A DNA stretch of 64,000 bases. It comes from Omphiscola glabra (taxonomy: Eukaryota; Mollusca; Gastropoda; Lymnaeidae). The notes under the pieces were generated by a model. It saw only the letters and a program-made list of their open reading frames with translations, was not told the origin of the DNA and did no database searches. Below are positions 46,142 to 58,794 of this stretch, one piece after another (position 1 is the stretch's first letter; every line of letters begins with the position of its first letter). The DNA is taken from the NCBI GenBank assembly GCA_964017045.1, contig OZ024796.1, positions 23,313,010-23,377,009 on the forward strand, written 5' to 3'. The translations under genes were made by a program, and so were the position numbers.

Positions 46142-46990
46142 ACAGACAACAGGAGGTCATCGTACTGCCCAGTTGCTTGACGAATCCTTTCAACACTTAC
46201 ATTTTTTTAATAAAGTCGTGCAACCGGGACCTCTATATAATTCAGTGTATCTAAGGAACACACGTAAGGAGGAGCAAAATTACAACTCTTTTCTAACATG
46301 TGCTGGTAACTGTCTTTAATAAGAATTAAATGGATCATGTGTAGAAATGCCAGTGCTGTGGATAAAAACTTTGATTTTTTAACTTTTTGTTTTCTATATC
46401 GTTGTCGAAAAAAACCCGCCACTGTGGACTTAACATATAAATATACTACAATAAACTAACACTTAATGTAATTCGTTCTTCGACAATTATCTACAGTTAT
46501 TCGCGTTAAATGGTTTTGAGCCTGATTTTAACATCTGCGGTAATAAATTGTGCCATAGCATTCCACTGCTGGGTACTTTGATAGATATAATGTATCATAA
46601 TGCAATCGTAAACGGTTTGATATCTCCATCTGCTTCACTGCCCTTAAGTCGTAAGGTGCGTGATTTAACGCAATGTATCCGTCCACTATATCTGTAGGTT
46701 GACGTGGGTGTCCACCGTGTCCATTTTCTACCACAATCAAGCGTTGTCTCCGTCTGATCTGTGTGTCCAAACAGGTCTGTAAACCGTGTCGCCCGCAGCG
46801 CTGTCGGCTGTGTTCGTCTGCTCGAAGATGCCTTCAGGGTGGGAGGAGAAATCTTAGAAATTGAAAGCGACATGTCTCGGCCGATCAATAAAGAGGAGGA
46901 ATGACACCAGAACCGGTCTTGGGTGACGTTTTCTGTTGCCGCGAGATCCCATCTTGTGTGTCGGCTCATCTTTAGCAAACAGCTCCCGGT
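46142..46990. other. Unique DNA, no gene recognised
   Basis: The minus frame 46595-47185 (196 codons) is partly built from the GC-rich array to its right and shows no family signature. Confidence 0.35.
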
Positions 46991-47260
46991 CCACAAACCC
47001 GGACCACAATCACGTCCACAAACCTTTGCTCCGCAAATCACGGAACATAACCTCGATCGCAAACCCCAGTCCGTTAACCCCGGCCCGCAAACCCCGGTCC
47101 GCAAACCCCAGCCCACAATCACGTCCGCAAACCCCGATCCGCAAACCCCGGCCCGCAAACCCCGGCCCACACTCCCGTTTCGCAAAAGCGTGGTCTACTA
47201 TCCCTTCCACAAACGTCGGTTCGCAAACTCAAGTCCACACGCCCAATCCAGCACTTTCAT
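46991..47260. repeat. Degenerate GC-rich 14-15-bp array
   Basis: Irregular repetition of cgcaaaccccggccc and tccacaaac words, strongest at 47085-47170. Confidence 0.8.
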
Positions 47261-47339
47261 GTCCAGAGACTCATTGAAATAGCGTGTGACCATTTGGGAT
47301 GCGCGCAACTAATAGTCCTTCCATCGTTCCCAGAAGTCG

Positions 47340-47580
47340 TAGCACTTGACGCCGTCACACGCCATTGTTGTCATGACGCATGGGGGGACCCGTGGACGAT
47401 GGACGCTGTCACACGCCGTTGTTGTCATGACGAATGGGGAGAATCGTGGACGATGGACGCTGTCACACGCCATTTTTGTAATGACGCATGGGGGGACCCG
47501 TGGACGATGGACGCCGACACACGCCCTTTTTGTGTGTCACATGCGGGGGGGGGGGGTGTCGCGTGGACGATGGACGATCC
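47340..47580. repeat. 58-bp minisatellite, about 4 copies
   Basis: Units share gtggacgatggacgctgtca and catgacgcatggggggaccc. Confidence 0.88.
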
Positions 47581-47747
47581 AGTGTCTTTGAGGCGGCAAC
47601 AGTCGTTCTTTAACCACCCGACGCTGGACATTGACGGAGGGTGCACCGCTACGTTGGCCAGGCAGATATCGATCTCCGCCGCCAAACAATGTACTTATCC
47701 CCTTTATGATAGAGCGACGGCAGTTGGCCCGCTTGTTTTATAGGCTT

Positions 47748-47825
47748 TTACCCCCAACAGTGGGGGGGGGGGGGCTTTTACCCCCAACAGTGGGGGGGGG
47801 GGGCTTTTACCCCCAACAGTGGTTG
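47748..47825. repeat. G-run-containing tandem repeat, 3 copies
   Basis: Three copies of cttttacccccaacagtg separated by runs of about 9-12 G. Confidence 0.92.
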
Positions 47826-48305
47826 ATGGAAATAACATTTCAGAAGGGAAGATTTTAGCTGAAGTATGTGGGGTACGAGTCGGCACAGCTCAGGCAACAG
47901 TCGGGGGACTGCACATTTAGTTTTATTAGAACGTGTACGATTTATAAGTGCAATCTTATAAGAGTAAAGCATAATGTCCTTATGACATCCGCGTTGCTGA
48001 CCATCTTCAAATGATCAATAATTCGGCGAATTAAATAGATATTTTAAAATGCTGATCATTTAAGAAAAATTATTGAACCATTATTCTACGAATTAAATGA
48101 CATATGTATGCGGGGGGAGAGCCTTCTCGTTGCATAATGCCCCACTACATGTTTTAATTTAAAGGCCTCGAGGCGGTTAAGAAAATGCTCAAACCTTGTG
48201 TCACTTCCTTGGGGCTTTTTGTTTTTAAAACGAGTTTGCCTCAGCGCGTTGGTAGAAAAGCTGTTTAACACATTCAAGTTGAATGCAGAGACATGTGAAC
48301 TTAGA
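47826..48305. other. Unique DNA, no gene recognised
   Basis: Nothing interpretable seen. Confidence 0.35.
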
Positions 48306-48912
48306 TGATATTTCACACAGCTGATAGTTCACACAGCTGATATTTCACACACCTGATATTTCACACACCTGATATTTCACACAGCTGATCTTACACACAG
48401 CTGATCTATGACACAGCTGATCTCTGACACAGCTGATCTCTCACACAGCTGATCCTTCACACAGCTTATCTCTAGCACAACTGACTCTCACACAGCTGAT
48501 CTCTCATACAGCTGATCTCTCATACAGCTGATCTCACACACAGCTGATCTCTCACAAAGCTGATGTTTCACACAGCTGATCTTTCCCACAGTTGATCTTT
48601 CACACAATTGATCTTTCACACAGTTGATCTTTCACACAGGTTATCTTTCCCACAGTTGATCTTTCACACAATTGATCTTTCACACAGTTGATCTTTCACA
48701 CAGTTGATCTTTCACACAGTTGATCTTTCACACAGTCGATTTTTCGCACGGTTGCTCTTTCATGCAGCTGATCTCTCACACAGCCGATCTCTCACAAAGC
48801 TGATTTTTCACACAGCTAATCTCTCACACAGCTGATCTTTTACACACCTGATCTTACACACAGCTGATCTATGACAGTTGATCTCTCACACAGCCGATCT
48901 CTCACACAGTGA
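48306..48912. repeat. 16-17-bp minisatellite, about 36 copies
   Basis: Variants of tcacacagctgatcttt. A central block uses cagttgat and the edges cagctgat. Most units therefore contain an E-box-like cagctg, which may be incidental. Confidence 0.92.
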
Positions 48913-50395
48913 TCCACGGGTTCAGGACTTCTATTTTCGTTTAAATTAAAATAAAAACATTTTTTTTGTAGGTTAGAACAGTTTTTCCTTAATAGCAATT
49001 AGCATCCTTTGCTGGGGTCTGAGGAGGCGCACGAGTGCAAGCAATGCCTGACACTTTAGCCTGGATCACTTCAGGACCGTTTTGGGAACCTCTGATACAG
49101 ACGCAAACAATCTTTTTTTTTAATATAACGTATTTTACATCTTTTTTTTTCCCCCCCCCCCATATTTTCTCTTTTTTTTCTGGTCTAAATTTTGGTTTTA
49201 AAAATTATTGTTGTTGAAATGTTGAACGTAGTCTTCTTCTGTGCAGATAACACAAATCATGATTACCGACACCTACAGTTTTATGGGGAAAATGAATGAG
49301 TTCTTATCCCGACAAAATGAACAGAACACACCTACCGTGATGTCAAATGAAAGATTTATAATCATAGTCTATATACTATTTTTTTTGGTTATCAACGGAC
49401 TAGAGGCGCCGTGAAGTATTGCAAACATTTTCATTGAACTTATTACCATGCTTAATTCAAGTGATATGTGATAACGCATAGGACCATCCACTGGACCTGT
49501 TTCGAGCCAGTAAATCCCATAGTCGTAAATCATTACAGAAGCTCCAACCAAGGGTTGCTAAATGGTATTTTTTTATCTTTCTTTTTTTTTTTTTAAATGC
49601 CATTTTTCAGTGTTCTTAATTTGAATCAGGATGTTTTATGAATTTTTTTTAGTTCAGCAAGGGCAAGAATTGAAGGAAAAAAAATAAAGGTTTGGGAACC
49701 TCTGCTGCTGAAGCAATATACTTTTGATTTTCCAAAATTACCATTGGTGGAAACAGAGCTGTAGGGCTCTTCTACTGTTGAAATTGTAGGAAGCGTAGGA
49801 AGCAACTCACGAAACGTGTACATTGACTGCTTTGAGAATGTCCACTGTATAAATGAAACCTGTTTTAAACAGCGGAGAGCTGCCTTCCATCACGTGAACA
49901 GCTTAAGACGTAACCAGGACACATTACGTAACAGCTTTAGACTTAAACAGGACACATTACTTGAATAGCTTTAGACTTAACCAGGGCATCGTGCCGATAG
50001 GTTGGCGGGTCATCGTGCTGATTGGTTGGCAGGGCATCGTACCGATTGGATGCCGAAAAAATTATGAATAACTGATTTGTTTTCCCCCTCTACCCTTCAA
50101 CCACCCCCCCCCCCCCCATATCGACAAAGCAATATCCTTTCCGTCGCGACTCACTGGCATGTGGTGATTTAATCCGGTCTCTTGGTTATGGAATCACGCT
50201 CAGAAATAAACAAACTTTCATTGTTATTGAATTGAGTGGGAAGGGGGTGTAACAGTGTACTGTTGTTTTGAGTGTTGCGACACGCGAAGCTCAGGGAGCG
50301 GAGTACGGAGAGAGATCACGGAGCAGTGGAGCACTGCGTGTTTTGTTTATACTGGAGCCCTATAAGGCTCGGTGTAATATGTATTAATTTAGGGG

Positions 50396-50430
<35 letters not shown>

Positions 50431-50712
50431 CGAAAGATAGAGAGAGAGACAGAAAGAGGGCGAGAAATAAAGAGAAAGAAAGATAGAAGAGAGACAGAAA
50501 GAGGGCGAGAAATAAAGAGAAAGAAAGATAGAAGAGAGAGAGAAAGATAGAGAGAGGGAAAAATATAGAGAGAGATAGAAAGATAGAAAGAGGAAGATAG
50601 AGCCAAAGAGAGATAGAGAGATAGAGAGCGAGAAAGGAAAGAATGGTTGAGATGAAGGCAGTGTTAAACGAGAATGAATGTGCTAAACAGAAAAGCACAT
50701 AACAACACACAC

Positions 50713-50757
<45 letters not shown>

Positions 50758-51649
50758 TTACCAAACGTTATAAAGTTTAACCAATTAAATGTGTTGTTTT
50801 AAACTTTAAGCTCGTTAGATGAACAATGCGTAAGAAAGGACTGTAAACCAGTATATTGAAGAAACACTATAAAAAGAGAGTGCTATTAACATTAATCTAC
50901 TTACAGTAACGCTTCATGTATGTATGCACAAAATCAAATATATAGAAATAAAAACTATATTACCATACAGCAGGTTAATACAAATAATAAGGGACCGATT
51001 AACATATTAATACACACACATAGACACACACACACACGCCCATGGAAAAATGTGTAAGTCTTCATAGGTCTCTTGAATCATTGGTAAGTCCACCGGTCCC
51101 AGTCGACCGTCTTATTCATTAGTAAGTGAAACAGAATTTTCTAGAATAGAACGTCCGAAGCTGCAGCCGCAAGAGAGTGTGTTCTACCTCTAAGCAGAAC
51201 CTTCTGGAAATCATGTAAAAGAAATTTTCCCAAAATCAAGGGAGGCGGCGGAGGTGGGGGGTAGGATGTTGCACAAAATTTAATTGGTGACGCCATAGAA
51301 ATAACAATAGGGTAGATAGCTCTACGATACAGCTCCGCGCTGGACAAAAATTGAGGTCAGCGCAGTCTACGCGCGGGGATGGGCTATAACGATTATGTAG
51401 GGTGTATGCGCATAAGAAGAAGAAACATTATTAAATGTACTAAGTACACATTTGACTACTAAATTCTTTCAATATTCAGGATACGGTTTTTATCAGTGAT
51501 TTTTAAACTAAACTAATGTTATTTTACACCCGTGTATCGTATAATGTTAAAATAATAGTATACGGATATTTCAAACAAACTGGTGAAGTATTTCATTCAA
51601 AGAATGCTAAATTGGGATTAAATAAATGAAAACAATATTTGTAAATACT
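48913..51649. other. Unique DNA with microsatellites
   Basis: Contents are T/C tracts at about 49141-49160, a GA-rich tract at 50405-50640, an (AT)n tract at about 50717-50755, and a segment near 50800-50870 resembling 27240-27300 (gctcgttagat.gacaatg). Two isolated tgggaacctctg words (49083, 49694) resemble hAT right ends without partners. No exon recognised. Confidence 0.45.
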
Positions 51650-51893
51650 ATATAAGTATGTAGTATCTATAAGTACTAATTATCTATAAGTACTCTGTAT
51701 CTATAAGTACGTAGTTTCCATAAGTACATAGTATCCATCAGTACGAAGTATCTATAAGTACGCAGTTTCTATAATTACGCTGCATCTATAAGTACGCGGT
51801 ATCTAAAACTATGCAGTATCTAAAAGTACGTAGTATCTAAAAGTACGCAGTATCTTAAAGTGCGCTGTATCTATAAGTACGCGGTAACTGGGT
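51650..51893. repeat. 17-bp minisatellite, about 14 copies
   Basis: Diverged copies of tatctataagtacgcag. Confidence 0.88.
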
Positions 51894-52539
51894 TGTTGTA
51901 TAAAAGCATTCTACTATAGCTCAAATAGAACTAAATTTTAAGCATGTCTAAATTTTTTTTTAATAAATAAGAAAAGGAAAGTCATCTACATGGATAATTT
52001 TAATGTCCGGATATTTTTACACCAGTACATTGGCCTTGGAAATTTTCACTCAAGTAACCTAATGTTTAAACTCAGCAACAAAAAAAAATATTTTCTTTGT
52101 TTTAAAAATATCTTTTGTTTCGAATAAAATTTAAAAAAAATTGTTCCTATCTGATTTGCAAATGCTAAGATTTCCTGGCAACCAATCAAAGTTCTTCAAT
52201 TAATTCTGGCTGCCAGCTCCCAAACCTGAACGGAATATTTCATTACAAAACGTCAACACAAATAAATCACTTGGGAACTGCCACCCAACCCTTTAATCCC
52301 CCCCCCCCCACACCTCTCCACTGCTTTTCTTTTCCTTTCCCTGTTCGATGTTATGTAGCGTAATAATTCGATCCGCAACTTGTTGCATTAATTTATCAAT
52401 ACTCTAAATCTGAATAAAATATCGATTACCCGGTGAACGGTGGATGGGAGGACGTGGATAGGGCCGAATGGATGTGGGAAGAACAAATCGGTTTGTTTTT
52501 GAAAGAGTGGGAAACCAAACACTAAATACGATACAACAA
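51894..52539. other. Unique AT-rich DNA, no gene recognised
   Basis: C-run at about 52299-52309. Nothing interpretable seen. Confidence 0.35.
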
Positions 52540-52901
52540 TCATCTATTCATTTGGCCTCTATCATCTATTCATTTGGCCTCTATCATCTATTCATTTGGC
52601 TTATATCATCTATTTATTTGGCCTCCATCATCTATTCATTTGGCCTCTATCATCTATTCATTTGGCCTCTATCATCTATTCATTTGGCCTCTATCATCTA
52701 TTCATTTGGCCTCTATCATCTATTCAATTGGCCTCTATCATCCGTTCTGTTAGTTTCTATAATCCGTTCTATCAGTTTCTATGTTTCATTATATTGTTTT
52801 CTATCATCTATTCAATTGGCATCTATCCTCTATTCAATTGGCCTCTATCATCTATTCAATTGGCCTTTATCATCTATTCAATTGGCCTCTATCATCTATT
52901 C
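52540..52901. repeat. 22-bp minisatellite, left half (interrupted by a hAT)
   Basis: Unit core tctattcatttggcctctat. The first half is very uniform and the second half uses attcaattgg. The same repeat resumes at 54157, so one array was split by the element between. Confidence 0.93.
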
Positions 52902-54156
52902 CATGGGTTTTTAACCTTTTTTGATGGAGTACCACTTTCTAAAAACACGACAATCTAAGTACCACTTTCTAAAAACACGACAATCTAAGTACCACTTTCT
53001 AAAAACACGACAATCTAAGTACCACTTTCCGAACAACGGAGACTTTTTTTGTGCAATTCTATGTAAATATCGTTAAATGCGAATATTGAGGGGTTACACA
53101 GATTTTGATTGTAAGAAAAAACACATTATCCGTGCTGTTTTAATTTGCCATAAATTGATAAAATGACGTCCGTATTGCTTCTCTCGGACAAAGCGAATGA
53201 CGCTTGCAAACATTTATCAGATACACTTGTTGATTTTCTGAAAGCAGCTTGACGCTTCAAAAATTCTTCTCTTTTTTTGGAAAAAAAAATGCCAGCGATT
53301 TTCCAACAAGTTCCTTGTGCTATGTGTTCAAATGCCTCTGAAGATGAGCCGGATTTTCATACAGACCACGCAAACAGATTGTTGTTGTCCTCCGTTATCG
53401 ATGAAGTGAAAATCCCATTGCAAGTAGTCCTCACTGTATTTGAGATTACATCGTGTCGTCTTTGGTTTTTTGTTAGGTGGTTCCATCGGCGCACGTTTTT
53501 CTTCAATCGGCTGAATCGACGATGTCGGCGTAGAAAGGGTTGCCGGCTTTTCGACGCTTCCTTGTGAACGGTCAGCAGATGCTGGTGAAGACCGAGTCAG
53601 AAATTTGTCGATCAACTCACTACCGCTTGCCGTGATTCCAAAGAAACAGACATTATTAGAAAGGGTGCTAAATGAGACAACTTCAGGCTGCAGTGAAAAT
53701 CTCTCCACATTTTCTCATATTGGAATGTTTCTCTCAAATTTTATTCCTGGATAGTTCGATATGTTTGTATATGATAGTCTCCTGGACGTATGAATATAAT
53801 TTATTTCGAAATTAACGAAGAATTGGTGGACCTCTTCTGTGTTTTTCTATTCATCTTGATTAATATAAACAATAACAGTCAACGCAATTAACAAATACTT
53901 CCGGTTCATGAGTCGCTTGATTTGCAGGAAGGGAATGCAAGGGAGAGGGGGTGGAGGGTTGACCTTGCCCGCATTTGACGCGAAAGACCATCGGTAAAAT
54001 CCAAACATAGCAGAAATTTCAATACATTGTTTTCACTATGACCTACGTTTACGATAAAAAAATAAAGTTCATGGTACTTTGCGCCCTCTTCAAGTACCAC
54101 TGCCAGGACTTCGAAGTACTACCAGTGGTACGCGTACCACAGGTTGAAAGCCACTG
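52902..54156 (-). mobile_element. hAT transposon relic inserted in a minisatellite
   Basis: A 1,255-bp element starts catgggtttttaaccttttt and ends accacaggttgaaagccactg (inverted termini with mismatches). The 8-bp duplication atctattc is perfect (52894-52901 and 54157-54164). Inner termini carry the agtaccac/gtggtacgcgtaccac words typical of this hAT group. It contains the N-terminal part of a transposase on the minus strand (53328-53708) and lacks the catalytic region, so it is an internally deleted copy. A 30-bp motif (ccactttctaaaaacacgac) is repeated three times at its left end. Confidence 0.88.
53328..53708 (-). pseudogene. hAT transposase N-terminus (BED/FAM200-ZBED5-like), truncated
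   Basis: A 126-codon minus frame. The N-terminal third includes SELIDKFLTRSSPASADRS. The C-terminal part reads RCNLKYSEDYLQWDFHFIDN, then QQQSVCVVCM. That order (a short leader ending in a lysine-rich KKPK stretch, then Y..DYL.FGF, then a CVVC zinc-binding pair) is the usual start of ZBED5/FAM200/SCAND3-type hAT transposases, where the BED-like finger binds DNA. The second half of the finger and the whole catalytic core are missing because the element is internally deleted. The plus frame 53277-53567 is its shadow. Confidence 0.72.
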
Positions 54157-54660
54157 ATCTATTCAATTGACCTCTATCATCTATTTAATTGGCCTCTATC
54201 ATCCGTTCTATTAATTTCTATAATCTGTTTTATCAGTTTCTATGTTTCATTCTATTGTTTTCTATCATGTATTCTACTAGCATCTATTATCCATTCTGTT
54301 TCCCTCTCTCATCCATTCTATTAGTCTCTAAAATGCCTTCTATCAGTTTCTATCACCTAATCTTATTGCCTCTATCATCTATTCTATTTGACTCTTTCAT
54401 CCATTCTACTGACTCCTGTCAACCATTCTATCAGTTTCTATCGTCCATTCTATTAGTTTCTATCATCTATTCTAATGGCCTCTACCATCCATTTTATTAG
54501 TCTATATCATCAATTATGTAAGTTCCTTATCTTCCATTCTATCATTTTCAATAATCCTTTCTATTGGCCTCTACAATCTAATCTATGGATCTGTACCATC
54601 CATTTCATTAGACTCTATCATTTTTTTCCATGGGCCTATATCATACATGCTATCCACATT
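54157..54660. repeat. 22-bp minisatellite, right half, degenerate
   Basis: Continuation of 52540-52901 (ctatcatctattcaattggc), decaying into ctatcatccattctattagt variants. Confidence 0.85.
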
Positions 54661-54764
54661 ATGTGTGTCCGTATTATCCATTCAAACATTGACTACAAAG
54701 CCATGAGACACATCAGTGCAGATTTTTTTCAATGTGCTTTTTTTTAACGAAAGAGTCCAATCAC

Positions 54765-54975
54765 AAACTCAATGACACACACACAGTGACACACAGTGAC
54801 ACACAGTGAGGCAAGCGCCCCAACACACAAACACAGTAACACACATACTGTGGCAAGAGTCAAATCATACACTCAGTGACACATACTTAGGCATGCGCCC
54901 AGACACACAAAGATAGTGACACACATTTTGAGACCAGCTTCCGATCTAACACACACAGTGACAAACATACTGACC
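54765..54975. repeat. Degenerate cacacagtgac array
   Basis: Irregular cacacagtgac words mixed with longer gcccagacacacaa blocks. Confidence 0.75.
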
Positions 54976-55867
54976 AGTGCAGGCATGCCTCATACCCCGC
55001 GTAGACGCCAGCGCCCCTCTAACGATTATGCATGAGCACGTAGTGGCAAGTTTGAGCAGTCCGTCCCTGGAGGGCTATTGTTAGTGAGCCGGGGGCCAGA
55101 GGGCACGGGGCATGGCTCACCGTGGACCGCTTGCGCTCTGACCACAGGGCAACTTTGGCGGAAGATGTCATGGAATGGAATACCAGCGACGACATTTCTG
55201 GTTGGTGGTTGTTATCAGGGATTCTTACATTTTTTTTTTTTTTTTTTAAAGACACCGAGTTCAAAATATTTCTTTAAAATCCATCTAAGTTCTTCGACAG
55301 ACAAACACACACAAAGACTTGTTTTGGAAAAAAAAAAAGTCAACCTACACATTTAAGTGTAAAGTTTTAAGACAATAGGTTTTTAGAACAGTGTGTATTT
55401 TATATTTAAATGTATTGATTAAAGCAGAACAACATACGGTTTCAAAATAAATATGGCAATTTAAGCCTTAAAAGCTTAACGCTTTTGAATACATGTACTT
55501 GAGTTTTGGACGCCAGTCTTCAGTTGCTCTATCTCGTGAGTTTCTTGTGAAGTCCATGCCATTCGGGAATCACCTAACCGAGGAATCGATTTTTTGTATC
55601 TAAAATGTTGTTTGTTTGTTTTTTCCGTAAAATGACTTTTATAGATCTGACTGATAAATTATACAATATTACTCATAAATCATTTCGCTTTATCCGTGTT
55701 GCTCTTTGATAGCTTGTATTTTGAGAACCATTGGTCCAATATATATCAATGCTACAACATTACGCCAACACCCTGTGGACCGTCCAAGTGCAGTGGCGTG
55801 ACGGGAATCGATCACCGCCTCCTGATGTTTTTACTGCGCTCCCAGGTGAATCGGGGGATATTAACAT
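54976..55867. other. Unique DNA, no secure gene
   Basis: Segment 55070-55210 is somewhat GC-rich and has possible splice-like words on both strands (minus cggtccacg|gtgagc; plus gaccacag). The encoded peptides match nothing I know. T-run at 55230-55247. Confidence 0.35.
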
Positions 55868-56128
55868 GGCACCAACATATGATATGAGGCACCAACATAT
55901 GATATGAGGCACCAACATATGATATGAGGTACCAACATATGATATGAGGTACCAACATATGATATGAGGCACCAACATATGATATGAGGCACCAACATAT
56001 GATATGAGGTACCAACATATGATATGAGGTACCAACATATGATATGAGGTACCAACATATGATATGAGGCACCAACATATGATATGAGGTACCAACATAT
56101 GATATGAGGCACCAACATATGATATGAG
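55868..56128. repeat. 20-bp minisatellite, 13 copies
   Basis: Virtually identical units ggcaccaacatatgatatga with a single c/t dimorphism (ggcacc or ggtacc). Confidence 0.96.
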
Positions 56129-56346
56129 TGGGCTATTAGTACTGTGTTAGGAGGGCTTCTGGTGAGACCGTTTGTTCTATCAAATAAACGCTTTAAAATG
56201 GATTACCAGCGTTTCGGATGGCAACTGGGACAGTGGGTGCGTTCTGGTCACTGTGGACTTGGTTTAAGGGGGGGGGGAGAGGGGAGGGGGAGATGGTGGT
56301 GGTGAGGATGAGTGACACGTAACGGATTGGGTAATATGCAACTTTC

Positions 56347-56437
56347 ATTGGTCCGTCTAACGTACGCTTCCCTTGCGTTAGTCTGTCAAACGTACGCTTC
56401 CCTTCCGTTAGTCTTTCTAACGTACGCTTCCCTTGCG
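56347..56437. repeat. 30-bp repeat, 3 copies
   Basis: Three copies of gtctaacgtacgcttccctt followed by gcgttagtct. Confidence 0.9.
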
Positions 56438-57220
56438 GACAGACGAGATAATATTTGGAAATAAAATAAACGTGTGTGCCAACTGGAGGGTTTGAATACA
56501 TAGCGCTAATAGCAGTAAGATGACGTATTTACAAATCGTCTGCTCTACTAACGGCTTAATTTACCGGATCTTGTGTCTCATTGGACCTTCTTGTCTAGTC
56601 CGACCGACCGATCTCCGACTCGTTACTTCGTGAGTTTGACGCCGAAATGATTCATCGAATTCAATTTCGCAGAGCAAGACCAGAGTGTTGATGCTCCAAA
56701 GTCTAGTAGAATTACGTCACGGTGACGGATTGTACATTTGACTGCGTACAGCATAGCCCGCCATTCTGCGCTAGTTTATGTTTTTGAAAATTGTACACAA
56801 TGGCGTGTACAGAGTTTGCGCGAGGCACGAAACTGCCATATGCAATATACACTATTCAGTATGCAATATACAAAATACAATATGCAATATATAATTACGC
56901 AACACATGAGGGGAAAGCTCCATTTACGTCTAAGATCGCCAAATGACATCAAGAACATGATTTAGATAAGGTCTTATCTGGGCACCCACCCCCCACCCCC
57001 TATCGCTCACTCTCCTTATTGGCCAGGACCTATATGTACGCGCACTACATCCCGTTCCCTTCCCTCACCCTAATTCCCCCCCCCCCCCTTTGTTTTAAGT
57101 CCCCGGCCAAACAAACATCAAGGACTCCTCACACTGCGATCATCCCGAAGTGGCCAAGAATCCATTTTCGCTCACACCGAGGGAATTATGCAGGAGAACA
57201 ACAAAGGATATGGTGCGCTT
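56438..57220. other. Unique DNA, no gene recognised
   Basis: A short tatgcaatatacaaaata-type repetition at about 56835-56895. C-runs near 56990 and 57077. Confidence 0.4.
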
Positions 57221-57222
57221 AT

Positions 57223-57289
<67 letters not shown>

Positions 57290-57311
57290 GCGTGTGCGTG
57301 TGCGTGTGTGT
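57221..57311. repeat. (GT)n microsatellite
   Basis: About 30 perfect GT repeats followed by gtgtgc variants. Confidence 0.97.
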
Positions 57312-57559
57312 TTGAGTTTGGGGTGGGGGCTTTTAATGAATCCATAAAGGATTGAAACAAGAGAATCGAATTATTTCTTTAATCAAAACAACAAATTGAT
57401 ATTGTTCAAAATTCAATATTGTTGTTCTTTTCCTTCCCACAAACACACTTCTTTTCAAAACAAAATCTAAGAGGAAAACAAAAAATAGGCTGTTCTATCA
57501 CATGGACTGTGTGCCAGTCCGAACCTTCAGTTGACTTTTGGCGTAGGTGGGTAGAGGTG

Positions 57560-57846
57560 AGGGAAAGGGGGGAGACAGAGAGAGAGAGGGAGAGAGAGAG
57601 GGGAGAGAGAGAGGGAGAGAAGGGGAGAGAGAAAGAGAGAGGGGAGAGAGAGGGGAAAGAGAAAGGGGGAGAAGGGGAGAGAGAGAGGGAGAGAGAGGGA
57701 GAGGGAGGGAGAGGGGGGAGGGAGAGAGATAGAGAGAGAGGGGAGGGAGGGAAGGACGGAGGGAGGGAGGGAGAGAGAGGGAGGGAGGGATGGAGAGAGA
57801 GAGAGAGGGGGGAGGAGAAAGAGAGAGAGAGGGAGAGAGAAAAGGG
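57560..57846. repeat. GA/GGA purine-rich tract
   Basis: About 290 bases of almost pure purine (gagagaggg and ggaggga words) on the plus strand. Its frames are charged low-complexity artefacts. Confidence 0.95.
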
Positions 57847-57956
57847 GAAACAAAATCAATTTTGAGCTATCGGGCTTAACGACTTGGAGTGTGGCTCCTC
57901 TATGCTTTATCGAACCGAAGCTGTAGCTGTCCAGGACTCTCGAGCTGTCACTTATG

Positions 57957-58391
57957 GTAGCTGGCCGACACAGCTCGGGTGACCTTTCTTCTTGTGGTGG
58001 CTGGCCGACACAGCTCGGGTGACCTTTCTTCTTGTGGTGGCTGGTCGACACAGCTCGGGTGACCTTTCTTCTTGTGGTGGCTGGCCGACACAGCTCGGGT
58101 GACCTTTCTTCTTGTGGTGGCTGGCCGACACAGCTCGGGTGACCTTTCTTCTTGTGGTGGCTGGCCGACACAGCTCGGGTGACCTTCCTTCTTGTGGTGG
58201 CTGGCCGACACAGCTCGGGTGACCTTTCTTCTTGTGGTGGCTGGCCGACACAGCTCGGGTGACTTTTCTTCTTGTGGTGGCTGGCCGACACAGCTCGGGT
58301 GACCTTTCTTCTTGTGGTGGCTGGCCGACACAGCTCGGGTGACCTTTCTTCTTGTGGTGGCTGGCCGACACAGCGCGGGTGACCTTTCTTA
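57957..58391. repeat. 40-bp minisatellite, about 11 copies
   Basis: Nearly perfect units of ctggccgacacagctcgggt followed by a pyrimidine-rich half ending cttgtggtgg. Only a few substitutions (ggtcga, gaccttcc, gactttt, gcgcggg) distinguish copies. The minus frames (RPATTRRKVTRAVSASHHKK type) are repeat artefacts. Confidence 0.96.
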
Positions 58392-58794
58392 GACGCCCCA
58401 CGCACTCTCTTTGACGTTCAAGAATTCGGGGCTGGGCGTGAGAGTGGAAATCGAAAATGGGAGAGTGAAAGATGTAGTTCCGGTTGATTTCACCGCTAAC
58501 GAACATCTCATCAAAAATGATGGGGGCGGTGGGGGGGGGGGCGCGTAATAATCTCGTGACGTCGAGAGGTCAGAACTTTTAGCCAATCCACATCAAATTG
58601 AAAGCTGTTTGGAGTGGTCAGAAAGAAAGTTTTAGGAACAAATATCCACTTAGTTTAGTGTATCCAAAATTAAGTATTAGGAGGTTGACTGGACCACGTT
58701 AATGTTGTATTGAATGGTCCGAAATGGCGCTTTAGAACTTTACATTAAATTGTGCAAAAAAAAAGTTTTTAGTTTTAGAATGGTTTATGGTCTG

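Noticed and set aside
46595..47185. Minus-strand open frame of 196 codons
   Set aside because: Half of it is the GC-rich short-repeat array. No recognisable domain in the remainder and no splice support.
49075..49710. hAT element bounded by tgggaacctctg words
   Set aside because: Both words are in the same orientation, so they cannot be the two ends of one element, and no target duplication was found.
55078..55225. Possible host exon
   Set aside because: Splice-like words exist on both strands, but the short peptides match no family known to me and a poly-T run follows immediately. Evidence is insufficient.
57527..58405. Minus-strand open frame of 292 codons
   Set aside because: Built from the 40-bp minisatellite and the purine tract, with low-complexity composition throughout.
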